A stretch of 64,000 bases of DNA from Pelobates cultripes (lineage: Eukaryota; Chordata; Amphibia; Anura; Pelobatidae). Shown here in pieces: positions 43,265 through 56,141 of this stretch. Position 1 is the stretch's first letter; each line of letters starts with the position of its first letter. The notes below the pieces were generated by a model that was not told the DNA's origin, searched no databases, and was given only the letters and a program-made list of their open reading frames with translations. The translations under genes were made by a program, and so were the position numbers. Location of the stretch: positions 73,049,834-73,113,833 of the forward strand of contig OW240912.1 of assembly GCA_933207985.1 (NCBI GenBank). The letters run 5' to 3'.

Positions 43265-43860
43265 GATATTTATATAGCGCCGTCAAATTCCGCAGCGCTT
43301 TACAATGGGTGGACGAACAGACATGTAGTTGTAACCAGACAAGTTGGACACACAGGAACAGAGGGATTGAGGGCCCTGCTCAATGAGCTTACATGCTAGA
43401 GGGAGTGGGGTAAAATGACACAAAAAGGCAAGGATAGTATTAGACTAGTGACAGTTGCAGAAGAGGAATCAGTCAGAAGCTATTAACAGTTTAATTGATA
43501 AGCTTTTATGAAGAAGTGGGTTTTTAACGATTTTTTGAAGGAGTGGAGACTGGGTGAGCATGGAACGGTGCAGCCCTCGAGAAATTTTGAAGGCGAGCAT
43601 CAGAGGTGGGAGTACGGACCGAAGATAGACGTAAGTCTTCAGCAGATCGTAAGGTCCTAGACGGGACATACTTGTGTATAAGGGAGGATAGATAGGTGGG
43701 AGCAGCATTATGTAGAGATTTGAAAGCAAGAACCAGAATTTTAAATTGAGCTCTATATTTTATAGGAAGCCAATGTAGGGACTGACAGAAGGGTGAGGCA
43801 TGGGAGGTGCTGGCGGACAGGAAGATGAGCCTTGCCACCGCATTCATTAATTGTTCCCAA
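43226..43860 (-). pseudogene. L2/CR1-type LINE C-terminal fragment
   Basis: The minus-strand frame 43524-43871 reads AVARLIFLSASTSHASPFCQ, then SLHWLPIKYRAQFKILVLAF and YVPSRTLRSAEDLRLSSVRT. This is the same C-terminal domain as 30761-31732 but of a diverged subfamily. The 3' tail contains TATATAGCGCCGTCAAATTC and an (ATT)n end at 43226-43262. 5'-truncated. Confidence 0.85.
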
Positions 43861-44875
43861 GTACTTTTCATTTGATGTTATACCCAATAATGTAAAAGTG
43901 GCTTGTGGGTTCTTTTCCCCCAAAAATGCATGAATTTGGATTTATCTTTATTGAATACCCTCTGTCATTTTGCCTGCCCAGCCCCCTAATAATCAAAATC
44001 CCTCTGTAGAGAAGTGAATATGAATGTCATCATTGTCATAAGAACTTATGGGTCAGCTATAAACCCTTTATTCATTTTTAATTAGAAAACAAACCACTAA
44101 ATGAATTTTAATAAATATCAATGCAATATATTTAGGCCATTTTTAACATAGTATGTAATAGTGCTTATGGTTTTAATGATGTATTATTTGGCAGACATCT
44201 TTGATCCATTGCATGGTATATGGGTCATTTTTGTATAAAATTTAATTTGGTAACTGTAACCATAATATGAGGATGTCCGTACATTTGTATAAAGTCTCAG
44301 TAATCCATACATATAATTACATAATCTGTGGATCATTTACAAGTTCTTTCCACTGTGCTGATGTAAAGCCTACTTTGCACATTAACCTGTACAGGCCACA
44401 CGTAACATTCATATCACAACCAATATCCACATGACTCAACATATTTAGCCATCAACATTCACTATACATATCTGATGAAGCTGATGTTTTAGTAGTACAG
44501 GTATCTGTTGGGATGCTTCATTTTGCCTCTTTTGCTGCTATTTCACATGATGGGAGGGCAATTGGCTAATATATTAATAGATGAAATGGCATAAACCAGT
44601 TGCCAGTTTTGTATTGCACACAGCAGGACCTTCCACATTTATTCACTGGATATGAAACAGGATCAAATATAGTGGGTTGTGCACAATCCCTGTAATAATT
44701 GTTGAATTGACAGAGCTACCCTGGGGCATTTTAAAACTTGGTGCGCTGGCATGGCTTTTTATTAATTACTGGATAGACCATTATTTAAAGATGCTGCCTT
44801 GTTTACACTTTTTAGAATTCGGTCATTAATCCAGGTGCTGTTAAACAAAAAAACTTGTCTAATTTTGTCCCCTAG

Positions 44876-45123
44876 GTTTGTATTGTCAGGGAATCTTCAT
44901 GGAGGCACTGTGGTTGCAAGTTATCCTTATGACGATTCGGACCTCCACCAGGAAGTTGGACTTTACAGTAAATCTGCAGATGACAAAGTGTTCCAGTACC
45001 TTGCGAGGGCCTATGCTTCAAATCACCCTATAATGAAAACTGGTCATCCTTCCTGTAAAGATGATCCCAGTGAGGCTTTTCCGGACGGGATAACAAATGG
45101 TGCCAAGTGGTATGATGTCCCAG
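44876..45123 (+). CDS. CPD: Carboxypeptidase D exon 2 (residues 214-296 plus one base)
   Basis: Acceptor CCCCTAG|G restores the Arg214 codon, then FVLSGNLHGGTVVASYPYD. His222 in NLHGG is the third zinc ligand. The rest (KVFQYLARAYASNHPIMKTG, NGAKWYDVP) matches CPD domain I. Donor CCAG|GTATGC, phase 1. A 59-base stretch past the donor stays open but is intronic. Confidence 0.95.
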
Positions 45124-47549
45124 GTATGCGTTATTTTTATATTTATTTAGCTGCTGAAGTGTCAAACATTCATATTTACTAATTCAAAGTGACTTTCAAA
45201 TTACAGGCCAAAGTAACTAAACTGGAAGCATAGCTGACTTAAAGATTTTTTCCAATTCCGCTATTTTGAGCTTTAGTTTAAAATTCACTTTAAATTCCTG
45301 TGAAGTCTCTCTTTAGTTAATAACCCAGAAAATATTTTCCAGTGAAACTTACTGAGTTATTAACAATTTAAGCAAACAAACAATACTTTTAACTGCTGTA
45401 GTTAGTACACACCCATGCTCTCAAATTTGCCACCACCAGTGTATACAGCACAAGTCCCTGAACTAGATGGGAAAACAGGATTTATTGATATTTGGAAAAC
45501 CATGTATCCCCTTTTATTATTGTTGTTGATCTTATTATAGGGGCTGCCTGTAATGAATATACACACGAACGATGTGCTAGAATAGAGCAAAAAGGACAGT
45601 AGGGAAAATAACAAGACGTGAGAGACATTTACAGATTATCAGTTTTATGTCTTATTGTACGCTGTTTATGCCAGACATGGTCAGGGCCATCAATTCGTTT
45701 CTGAATTTCAAATTATAAAACTTCATTTAGATAGAATTATTTTTTTGGCAAAAATAAATAGACTAGAGGTAGCATGAGTAAATGACCCCTATATATGAAT
45801 TTCAAAAATCAGATGAGTGCAATTCTTGTGAAGATTTTTAAGATGTTGAGATAGGGTTCTTTTGAATACCATTCACATTTAGCTGCTAAGCTAGCAGTTT
45901 TAGTTCATCCATTGATGATGTTCAAAGCTGTTTTGTAGTAGAGATTATATCCCAACATTTTCTGAAAATGATGCAGCTAGAGGCTAGAGTTTTTTTGGGA
46001 ATTGAAGTACTCACGGTATGTAGTTCTGCACTCTGCAGTAGTTCTGTTCATCAGAAATTAAAATGGAACAGTTGTCCTTACTCACGGTAGCCCCACTACT
46101 TTCATAAATTGAGATTTTGACACCGTAAAGTTTACACCCTAACTTCAATGTTTTCTCTGAAGACACACTTTTTATAGGGATACTCCAAACACAATAAGAA
46201 GTACAGGTTATTGTGCTGGCTATGGTGCATGGAAGCTATAAGTATAGACACATTTTCAAATGGTGTGATAAAAATCAAGAGGAATCCACCGCATCCAATT
46301 TCCCCCTCTTTTATCCTATCTTGTAACAGCATATTGAGGAAATCTCACTTGCTAGCAGTCAGGTCTGTTCTGTTACATAAGTGTAAATTTTGCCAACCTG
46401 GAGAACATTGATTGGCTAAGAGTATTGATGCAGCTTATTTCAGTCCTTTCAGCCAATAATATTGAATGAAACTGACCTGACATTGATAACGTGGAAGTGC
46501 AAATTCTGTATTGTCAATGTGGCCAAGGAGGGTGAGGTCTCTCTGCTTAGGGAAGAGTCATGATCCATGTCAAACTGTTACTGCACACCCACTGTTTAGT
46601 AGATATGCCCCTAAATATTTTGCATGGTTTCTTTAGGGTTATATGGAACAAAAATCTTGCAAAAGCTGTAGACTTGCTGTCTGCAGCCTTTTACCTGCCT
46701 TCCACTCTTTCCCTGACACAGATTTTCAGCCTGTGCTGGGAAATTCACCATTGACTTCTCATTGATAAGTCGCAAGCACACAATTGTTTGTGGCTTTCCA
46801 ATGCTCTTCATTGAGTTGTTGTACAGCGTATTGAGTAGGGGGAAAGACAGTCTCTCTCTCTATCAGCGTGCTTGACCCTTCTGTTAGCTTTGTGAAACTA
46901 ACGAAGAAGAAAACCTCCCCGGCTATTTGTGACAACTTGGAAGGTGTTTTTGCCCCCAGTTATAAAAGTGTTGTTGAAAAGAAAATACAGATTCCAGAAG
47001 ATAAAGCACTTCAGAAAGATGAAGTGCTTTGTTTGTGACTGGAGTATATCTTTCTGAAATCAGAAACACTGGTGTTTACATCAGTCCTAAAGGCAATTTA
47101 CTGCTTGACTAGTTATGTTAAAACATGGACAGAAATGCATGTAAACATTTGAAAATACTCTTTGCCTATGTGGCAAGACCTGTCTGACATAATGCAACAA
47201 ACTGTTTCTCTTTTGAAGATAATATAATTAAGAAACATCTGTGCTTGCTGTTAACACCCAGTCTGTTTGTTTTTCTCGAGAATAAAAAAAATATATACAT
47301 TTCAACAATTAAATGGGCACTATGGGCAGCCACCCCACTTCATCTCATTGAGTAAGTGTTTTCACTTTTTTGTTTTGTTTTTAACCCCTTATGTGGCGCT
47401 ACGTTTGAGGGCAGAGGGACCCTATAGTGTTCATTTAAAGATTGTTCTACTCAATATGGACCAGAATGTTATTACTGAAATAGTGCTAACATTTTATCCA
47501 ACCCTACAGTACCAATTTTTTATTTTTTTTTATGTTACGTCCATGTGAG

Positions 47550-48130
47550 AATAAACACTGTTAAATGTTTATTAAGAAAGGGAGGGGAGGGGGAAAGGAG
47601 AAGATGAATTCATAGGTAGAAGTTCCCAAGAAGGGGAAACAAAACTTGCACAATAAGTCAATGTGACAATGTATCACAAATATAACCTTAGATACTAAAA
47701 TGTAACTTAATTACTACAAATAGTTGTTTCCCGTGTAACAGTTTTTTAATCACAAGGGCAAACATAAATATATAAAGCCCTACTCAAATAGTTGTTTCCC
47801 GTGTAACAGTTTTTTAGTTACATTTTTGTGATACATTGTCACATTGACTATTATTGTGCAATTTTTGTTTCCCCTTCTTGGGAACTTCTACCTATGTATT
47901 CATCTTCTCCTTTCCCCCTCCCCTCTCTTTTTTTTCCCCACCTTGAATAATAAAGTTGAAAAATTTTTAACTGCTCTTCTGCATTTTCATAAATGCTTTG
48001 GATGAATACTATATAGGATAGATTTTTTTCCTTTCTTAATAAACATTTACCACATTAGGGTTACCCCCTACTCTGTCCTGTCGGATCATTATTTTCTGGC
48101 CACTTTTTCTCTCTTTAATAAACACTGTTA
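47550..48130. repeat. Inverted-repeat element between 14-bp direct repeats
   Basis: AATAAACACTGTTA occurs at 47550-47563 and 48117-48130. Inside, 47584-47705 and about 47820-47935 are inverted (for example AGAAGTTCCCAAGAAGGGGA and its inverse), and AATGTTTATTAAGAAAGG at 47564 pairs with CCTTTCTTAATAAACATT at 48031. AGTTGTTTCCCGTGTAACAG is directly repeated at about 47722 and 47789. The superfamily is unknown. Confidence 0.65.
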
Positions 48131-49593
48131 CTTCCAACCACCATGACCACTTCTGCTTTTTGAAGTGGTAGTGGTGATAGGAGCCTGGATGTGTAGTGCT
48201 TCAGCTTGAAACACTGCACATCTAAAGTTATTTGCAATTGTGTGCCAAGAGCTAGTTACACCCCTGGCACATGTGACTTAGAGTTCTGGGCTGCCTTGTG
48301 TCAATTCTGTGCATAAAATACAGCTATTGTCAGCGCGCACTGCACTCTGGGGGCAAGATGTCCACTGCTTCTTTCTTATCTCCTAAATTGCACCCCACAT
48401 CTGCTATTTAAAAAAAAAAATGTTTTTTTTTTTTTTGTCTGATCCCCTCCCTCCTCCTTCTTTTCCTCCCCACTACACCCCTCTACCCCTCCCATGCGCT
48501 CTGAGCCGGTTAAATGGACCAATCAGAGGCTTCTCTATAAAAAGCCTTTTATTAGACATTCCTGCGGCTGCAGTGCTGTCAAAATGTGGTGTGCCAGGAG
48601 CTCTGTCCAGAGATGGATTAAGATAAGTAGAAACTTTGTTTTGCCCTTTCAGAGGTTAGGGGGACCTGAAGAATAATGGTAATATTCTAGCAAACAAAAG
48701 GGATATAAAAAAAGGGTTGGTTTAACCCTTTAACTTCTTTCTCCCAGGGATGGGTTAGATACTCTTTGTCTAAAGATTGTGTTTTTAAATCCACTCTTTT
48801 GCCGGTGTTTTGAAGGATGAAATGTGCGGTCTTATTGAGGGCATGATTGGACATGTTCAGCAGTGCCCCCTTTAAAATTTCACTTGATACAGTGTCTGGA
48901 ATGATAATCCATAGCAGATTGCTTGTATACACCAATTTTATTCCCAGAGCAGATAGCATTAGTCTGGAGCTGCAAAACTACACCAATCACTCTAATTACA
49001 GGAGTATGTAATATGCTATGTGTACTTGTTTCTGTAAGCCAGAAATATATTGATATATAGAGCAAAATCAGTCTGCTTACAGTATGTGCACAGTTGTTTA
49101 TCTGCAGTGTTATTCCTTTTGGCAAGATGATACAGGAGTTATGCCATCTGTCACTTTTCTTGTTTGATTTAGTTTTCATTGCTCACATACTGAGATACAT
49201 CACTATTTGCTCTTTGACTTTGGCTGATTGGTCATATGAAAAAATAGGTTATAGTGATATAAATAATACAGGATATCCTGGAAAAACACAAAACAAAACG
49301 GATGGGGTGCTCAAATGGGACAACCCTTTGTAAACAGTACGATAAGCTTTTCTGCTCTGAACATATTTCACCATTGATGTCATCAAGTCAATGTCTAATT
49401 GTTATCACTAATGATCAGCAGCAGTATGTTTTTCCATAATTAATGAATTTGGCCTGCCTGCTCAGAATCTTCTCTTAATGCTAGAGGGTCACGTAGTTGT
49501 ATACAGCTGGAGTTTTTCAGATATTATTGAAAATAATTCCCCCCCCCCCGCCCTTCCCCCCCCCCACCCATTAATATGCATTTAATAGTATGA

Positions 49594-49817
49594 GGTAAAG
49601 GGACACTATAGGCAGACCACTTCATCGTGCGATTTTTAAATTCCTGAATCGCCATGACATCGGCAGAGGAGGAGCATGACCCAGCGCTGAGGGAAATTGG
49701 CCCTGTAATCAGTTAAATCTGAGAAAAGGATATTAACCCTTTATTTCCTACTGGCGGGTCTGGGAGTGGGGGCAGAGGTACACTATACAAATATATTTAC
49801 CACTATAGTGTTCCTTT
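49594..49817. repeat. Short TTAA-type MITE, ends degraded
   Basis: AAAGGGACACTATAGGCAGA at the left and CACTATAGTGTTCCTTT at the right are inverted. The terminal TTAA is no longer exact on either side. Confidence 0.6.
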
Positions 49818-51284
49818 CAAATGGTTTCTTTCCATACATGCTTATTTTTAACCATGGTATGTTGGGGATTTTCTCCCTCTCCTCTTTTGTAGGAATAATG
49901 GTGCCAGAAATTGCCTTATGACCCCTCTCCCCCACGCTAAGTAATCAAATAATTTTATAGAACGGTTTGAGGTCTGCTGGGCACCTTTCTCGTCTCAGCA
50001 GCCAGGAGAGCTGTAAGCTTCTTTCTAGCTGGCCACCCACAGCCAGTGAGCTAAGCCCTGCACTGCTGGTTTGACTACTTACCATGGTGCAGTGCCAGGA
50101 CACTCCTTGGACCATAGGGACTTCTGCACCCTGTAGTGGTTTGGTGCTTCTTTGAATCTTTGAACGTTCCTTTTAAATATATAGTAAAGATTTAGCAATT
50201 GAAATCACAGTGCTGTTTCATTAATAGACTAGATATTTAACATATTATTAAAAAAAGTGGTCAACTTTAGTGCAAACAGTACAATTTCAGACATGTTCCT
50301 GTTTAGTGTTTTTTTTTGTTTTTTTTTTAAACTCTGTTCTTACCGAGTTACAAATCTGTTTAATCTCAGAATGAATAGAATTCCTGTGTTAAATACTTTT
50401 TCTTGGCAGTGGACGATGAACATACAATGAACAATTTACAATAGCAAAAAAGTGCTTAAATTACATTTCCTTAGTTGAATGTGAAATATGAGCGGTTTTA
50501 ATGAGAATTAGTTAATCAATTCACCTTTGTTAAAGAGATGCTAACGAGAATTTGATACATAAGTAAAAGGACTGCTGCACTTATGCAGTAGCCATGCCTA
50601 AAATCTAGTGACGCATGAACAAATGCTTGGTATTGTTGCCATCACATGGAGTCCAATGTTAAAATATAAAAGAAATATAAAAAGAATACAAAACAAGAGG
50701 GGGAAAAAAAACAAAGAAAATTTAGTAAGGAAAGCATAGACCATGATTAAAAGGGGAGGGGGAGTAAATAGATATGTGGGAGAATTAATACCTCCAAAAA
50801 TGGGAAATGATACTGTGAGGTATTGGACAGCTACAAACCTCCTCTTTGTTATGTATTTTGAGTTGTCAATAATTATTCAATGACTGCCAATCTGTCACAC
50901 TAGACATCGAATCAAGCATGTTGATTTCCTATAGCCTATTTTCTCTTTACACACCTATAATGTATCTGCTGCTATTTGGCTTATGAGTAAACCTTGTGTA
51001 TATACGGCCTTTCTTTGTTCATCTGGTAAATAATGATGTAGCAAACTTTGCATGGTCTGATCGAAAAGCAGTGAACTTTCAGAAACCTTGGTGTACATAA
51101 TGGGTGGATATGTTTAAAGTATGATTTTATGATTCCATTTTTTTCTCTTGTTAAATTTATTTGAACGAACACTGACTATTTACCTATCTTAAATAAAGTA
51201 AATAAATGACTTCTCTGTTTTTGCACCTTTTTATATATTTTGATGTAATTTTATTTATTTGTGTTTTGCATTCCCATTGGGTTG

Positions 51285-51288
<4 letters not shown>

Positions 51289-51341
<53 letters not shown>
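51289..51341. repeat. (GT)n microsatellite
   Basis: About 26 uninterrupted GT units. Confidence 0.97.
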
Positions 51342-51342
<1 letters not shown>

Positions 51343-51736
51343 AGATATGCAGAAATAAGACAGCAGTAAAAAAAAAAAAAAAAAAGTTAAAGGGTTGCTC
51401 CAAGCACCATGACCACTTCAGTTATTTCCAGTGGTCATGATGCTGTCTATACATACAGCATTTCAGAAACTTAGCACACAGAGTTAAAGAACTTTGCTTG
51501 TGGGTGCATAACTAGACCTCCGACGGTGTCATTACCCAGCCTGGAATTAAAGCAAATTCTTTGTATATTGACCATCTATCTCACTTGGCCTTGCAAATAT
51601 ACATGCTTTACTTTGTCCAGAATTTCTATGAAATAAAAAAATATAAATCCTACAAATTACATGGTATTTTCTTGCATTGTACGGATTCAAGGGCTTCCAA
51701 TGGAATTAACGCAATCGACGCTGCTATTGTGTATGC

Positions 51737-52157
51737 TTAAAGGACCATTATAGGCACCCAGAACCACTTCAGCTTAATGAAGCTGTCTGGGTGCCTGGTC
51801 CAGCTAGGTTTAACCCTTTTTTTCTATAAACATAGCAGTTTCAGAGAAACTGCTATGTTTATATTAGGGTTAATCCAGCCTCTAGTGGCTGTCTCATTGA
51901 CAGCCGCTAGAGGCGCTTCTCACTGTTAAAATCACAGTGAGAAGACGCCATCGTCCATAGGAAATCATTGTGAATGCTTTCCTATGAGACTGGCTGAATG
52001 TGCGCGCGGCTCATGTGCATTGAGGCGGAGAGGAGGAGGCGAGTCCCCTGCCCGGCGCTGGACAAAGAGGTAAGTTTAACCCCTTCAACCCACTAGAGCC
52101 CGGCAGGAGGGGGACCCTGAAAACAAGTGTTTTCCTGGCACTATAGTGGTCCTTTAA
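51737..52157. repeat. Complete TTAA MITE
   Basis: TTAA at 51737-51740 and 52154-52157. TTAAAGGACCATTATAGGC and CACTATAGTGGTCCTTTAA are the termini. The body is that of 28410-28913 in inverse orientation with small deletions. Confidence 0.85.
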
Positions 52158-53164
52158 TAGATTTCCACATTAAAGCATTGTTTCGATGCCACAAGAGAAC
52201 CAAACGCACACAGTTGTGTCATCAAACTTGTATATGGTCAATGTTACGAGAGAATCATTCATGCCATGTAAGATTTGCCGCATGTCTATTGTGGTGCTCT
52301 CATGCATTTCACTAGGCAACCCTTGTTTGGCTGAATTTGTCATCTGTTCAAATCCACTTCAACCTGGAATGTTAATTTAACCTAAAATAGCTGTCAAGAG
52401 AACTTTTTTCTGTGCATTGATAAATCGTGCTTGCCATGTGTCGTGTCATGTCTCTTCAAGATCCTGTAAGGAGAGTCAGTGGTATCTGTGTATTTGTCTG
52501 AAATACATTATTCACATTACCTGTGTATGGGTCATTTCTTGTTGCAAAAGAATCCATTCCGAATTGTACACTTATACATATGACATTACACATCCAGTGT
52601 TTAATGCTGACTTACAAGTTGGAAAGGCTTGTTTACCATTTGTGTGTTTACAAAATTAAAGGAACGCCGAAAACACCATAAGTACAGAATGCAGTGCAGG
52701 ACTTAGGAGAACTAATGAAAGTTTCTTCTAAGGCAGGGTCAGGAGTGGTGCCTGGTAGATTCCAGGTAGACACTCTATTCATTCTAAAAATGTTTTCTCT
52801 CCTTACAATATTTGGTGTCAGGGCACTTCTGGCACCATAACCACTACATTAAGCTGTAGTGTTTTTGGTGATTGGAGTGTTACTTTTTAATAGTTGAGCT
52901 GAAAGAGGCAGGTGAAATTCTAGCTGCTATTTTAACAAATATCCAATATGTTTTTTCACTTGGGTACTGTTATAACCTGTAAAACATAGCACAGAACATT
53001 TCAAGGGCACAATTACTAATGAACAGTGACTTCCAATTCAAACATGAAAATAAATGTGGGGATGTTGGAGCTTGCCAAAGAAAACACTGGCTTAAGCTTT
53101 TCAGTTCTTAATTACATGCTAGGAAGTTTTGGGCACAAGACAATTACAAAAGATGTAAATATAT

Positions 53165-53785
53165 ATGCTTCTGCATTGCATTCAGAAAGTATTCACATCC
53201 AATAATTCACATTTTTATATTGCAATCTTTTGTTATAATTGTGCATTTTCATATCCATTAATATTCCAATAAAACAAAGCAAAAAACTGATTTTTGACAC
53301 CATTGCAAATGCATTAAACCAAAAAATGTACATAATTATTCAGACCCTTAACTCGATACTTATTTGAAGCACATTTCAAAGTGATTACCAGGTCAATGCT
53401 TTTTAAAAAAAAAAAAAAAAATTTTTATAGTGATGGTTGTTCTCCCATCTACAAACATGATCTCTGGGCCGAGATTGACCGTATGGTTCTTGGTCACCTC
53501 TTTTACAAAGACCCTACTTCCATAGATTGCTCAGTTTGGCATTGCAGCCAACTCTAGAAAGAGTCCTGGTTGTTCCAAACTTCTTCCATTTAAGAATTAT
53601 GGAGGCCACTCTACGCTTGGAATCTTTCAAGGCAAATAATTTCCACAAAAAAATAAAATATTGTTTTGTTGTCCCCTCCCAGATCTCTGGCTCGATACAA
53701 TCCTGCCTTTGAGCTCTGCAGACAGTTCATTTGACATCACAGCTTGGTTTTCGTTTTGTTATGCATTTACAGCTGTGCATTTATA

Positions 53786-53850
<65 letters not shown>

Positions 53851-53999
53851 TATATACACACACACATATGAATGCACAGCTGTAAATGCATAACAGAACG
53901 AAAACCAAGCTGTGATGTCAAATGAACTGTCTGCAGAGCTCAAACACAGGTGTGTCTTTCCAAATCCTGTCCAATCAATGGAATTTGCCACATTTGGAC
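53165..53999 (-). pseudogene. Tc1-like transposon remnant
   Basis: GCATTCAGAAAGTATTCACA and ATTATTCAGACCCTTAACTC are characteristic Tc1-type terminal and subterminal sequences. The minus strand of 53400-53700 preserves a broken transposase reading. GTGTGTCTTTCCAAATCCTG and CCAATCAATGGAATTTGCCA near 53950 belong to the same family. The copy is rearranged by the palindrome at 53711-53941 and bordered by a MITE at 54000. Confidence 0.65.
53711..53941. repeat. 70-bp-arm palindrome around a (TA)n core
   Basis: 53711-53780 and 53872-53941 are reverse complements with a single mismatch. The spacer is (TA)n with a short CA run. Both arms begin and end with GAGCTCTGCAGACAGTTCAT. Confidence 0.93.
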
Positions 54000-54459
54000 T
54001 TAAAGGACCACTCTAGGCACCCAGACCACTTCAGCTTAATGAAGTGGTCTGGGTGCCAGGTCCAGCTAGAGTTAACCCATTTTGTTTATAAACATAGCAG
54101 TTTATATTTATAAATAGGTTAATCCAGCCCTCAAATCCTCTAGGGGCTGTCTCACTGACAGACGGTAGAGGTGTTTTTTGTTTCTCACTGTGAAAATCAC
54201 AGTGAGAAGACGGCAAAGTCCATAGGAAAGCATTATGAATGCTTTCCTATGAGACCGGCTGAATGCGCGCGCAGCCAGCCGAAAGGGAGGAGGATTGGAG
54301 GCGGAGAGCTCCCTGCCCGGCGCTGGAGAAAGGTGAGTGTTTAACCCCTTTCCTCTCCCCAGAGCCCGGCGGGAGGGGGACCCTGAGGGTGGGGGCACCC
54401 TCAGGGCACTGTAGTGCCAGGAAAATGAGTGTTTTCCTGGCACTATAGTGGTCCTTTAA
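54000..54459. repeat. Complete TTAA MITE
   Basis: TTAA at 54000-54003 and 54456-54459. Termini TTAAAGGACCACTCTAGGC and CACTATAGTGGTCCTTTAA. Same family and orientation as 51737-52157. Confidence 0.87.
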
Positions 54460-54535
54460 CTGAATCTATAGAAAGTTGGTCCAGAGAAATGTTTTTTTTG
54501 TTTCTTAGAATAGTTCACTAATGGTTGGCTTAGAG

Positions 54536-54672
54536 CAGGCTTCCCCAAACACCGGCCTTCCAGATGTTGCTGAACTACAACTCCCATGATTCTCAGCCTA
54601 TCTATTTCTTTCATAAAATCATGGGAGTTGTAGTTCAGCAACATCTGGAGGGCTGGAGTTCTGGGAAGCCTG
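54536..54672. mobile_element. 137-bp hAT-like fold-back MITE with 8-bp target duplication
   Basis: Starts CAGGCTTCCCCAAACACC and ends GTTCTGGGAAGCCTG, with internal arms AGATGTTGCTGAACTACAAC and its inverse. GCTTAGAG at 54528-54535 and 54673-54680 is the duplication. Confidence 0.9.
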
Positions 54673-55170
54673 GCTTAGAGGGTCAGCTGACTGTTCTAGT
54701 CAATCAGTGTTATGCCTGCCTGGTGACGCTTCACGCTTTCTGTAATTCAGATTTAGAAGCCGACTGGGAGATTGGTGCTGGAGGCAACCTTTGGGGTTAA
54801 ACCGTTCGAGAACAGTTTAACTCCCTAATGGTTGACGAGTGCCCATTGGCCTCCTGGCACTGTAACAACTTAATTTAGATAAAATTATGTTGATCAAAGA
54901 GCATCACCCATTCTTAACTCTAATATCAAAAGAGGTCACCACCAATTAAATTTTTAAACACAATTTAGAAAAATATCTCAAATACAAATACATGGGTCTA
55001 TTCAAGTTTGTGAATCCGGATACTAAATGGCACCTCCTACACCTAGAATTTCATTGAAGTAAAATGTGTTTTAATACTCCGGCTGCGTGTTTATCCCCAG
55101 TAAATACTTCAACAGTGTTCACTGGAATTAAAGGATTTAGGAACTGTCACTTCTGTAGAAGTAATAAAGG

Positions 55171-55830
55171 CTTAAAGGGACACTATAAGCACCAAAACAC
55201 CCTTAGCTTACTTAAAGGACCACTATAGGCACCCAGACCACTTCAGCTTAATGAAGTGGTCTGGGTGCCAGGTCCAGATAGGATTAACCCTTTTTTTTTT
55301 TTTTTTCCTTAATAAACATAGCATTTTCAGAGAAACTGCTATGTTTACACTGAGGGTTAATCCAGCCTCTAAAGCCTCTAGTGGCTGTCTCATTGACAGC
55401 TGCTAGAGGCGCTTGCGTGCTTCTCACTGTGAAAATCACAGTGAGAAGACGCCAGCGTCTTTCCTATGAGACTGGCTGAATGTGTGCGCGGCTCCTGCCG
55501 CCCATGCGCATTCAGCCGATGACTTCGCTAGGAAGGAGAGGAGGAGGAAATCTCCCCGCCTGGCGCTGGAGAAAGGTAAGTGTTTAACCCCTTCCTCTCA
55601 CCAGAGCCCGGCAGGAGTGGGACCCTGAGGGGGGGGGCACCCTCAGGGCACTATAGTGCCAGGTAAAAGAGTATGTTTTCTTGGCACTATAGTGGTCCTT
55701 TAAGCAGTTTTGATGTATATATCATGCCTTTGCAGTCTCTCTGCTCAATTCTCTGACATTTAGGAATTAAATCACTTTGTTTATGCAGCCCTAGGCACAT
55801 CTCTAGGCAGTATAGGTTAATCAATTAGAT
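55171..55830. repeat. Older TTAA-type MITE interrupted by a younger one
   Basis: TTAAAGGGACACTATAAGCA at 55173 begins a MITE whose body resumes after 55703 with GCAGTTTTGATGTATATATC, matching 10380-10440. The nested copy is at 55212-55703. The far terminus was not found. Confidence 0.65.
55212..55703. repeat. Complete TTAA MITE nested in an older MITE
   Basis: TTAA at 55212-55215 and 55700-55703. Termini TTAAAGGACCACTATAGGC and CACTATAGTGGTCCTTTAA. Same family as 51737 and 54000. Confidence 0.87.
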
Positions 55831-56141
55831 CTTATTTGCCATCACTCACACTCTATACAAAACCGCTTGCATTTGTTAAACCATGTCATTATATGATCTC
55901 ATCAGAAATATCAGCTACAAAAAGAATATAATGTAATGAACACACAGGAAAAAAAACTATTTCATTACATCTTCTTTTTTCTACAATGCTTTCCCAAATT
56001 ACAACAATGAGCTTGCTTCTTATGTAGTACATTTGTAAACATCTCTTTGGAAACCATTGTGGGTTTTTACGGCTTTGAATTATTATCATTCTTTGCAGTG
56101 GAAACAAAGTATATTTGTTCTGTGGCTGTGTTGTTTGTTTT

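Larger units (their letters stand above)
39531..44875 (+). other. CPD: CPD intron 1 (GT-AG, phase 2)
   Basis: GTGGGT donor, TTGTCCCCTAG acceptor. It holds LINE 3'-end fragments (39572-39720, 43226-43860), AT microsatellites, a possible hAT-type start (CAGGGGTTCCCAATTAC at about 40978), CA-rich sequence (41330-41620), and otherwise unremarkable AT-rich DNA. No other exon is seen. Confidence 0.85.
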
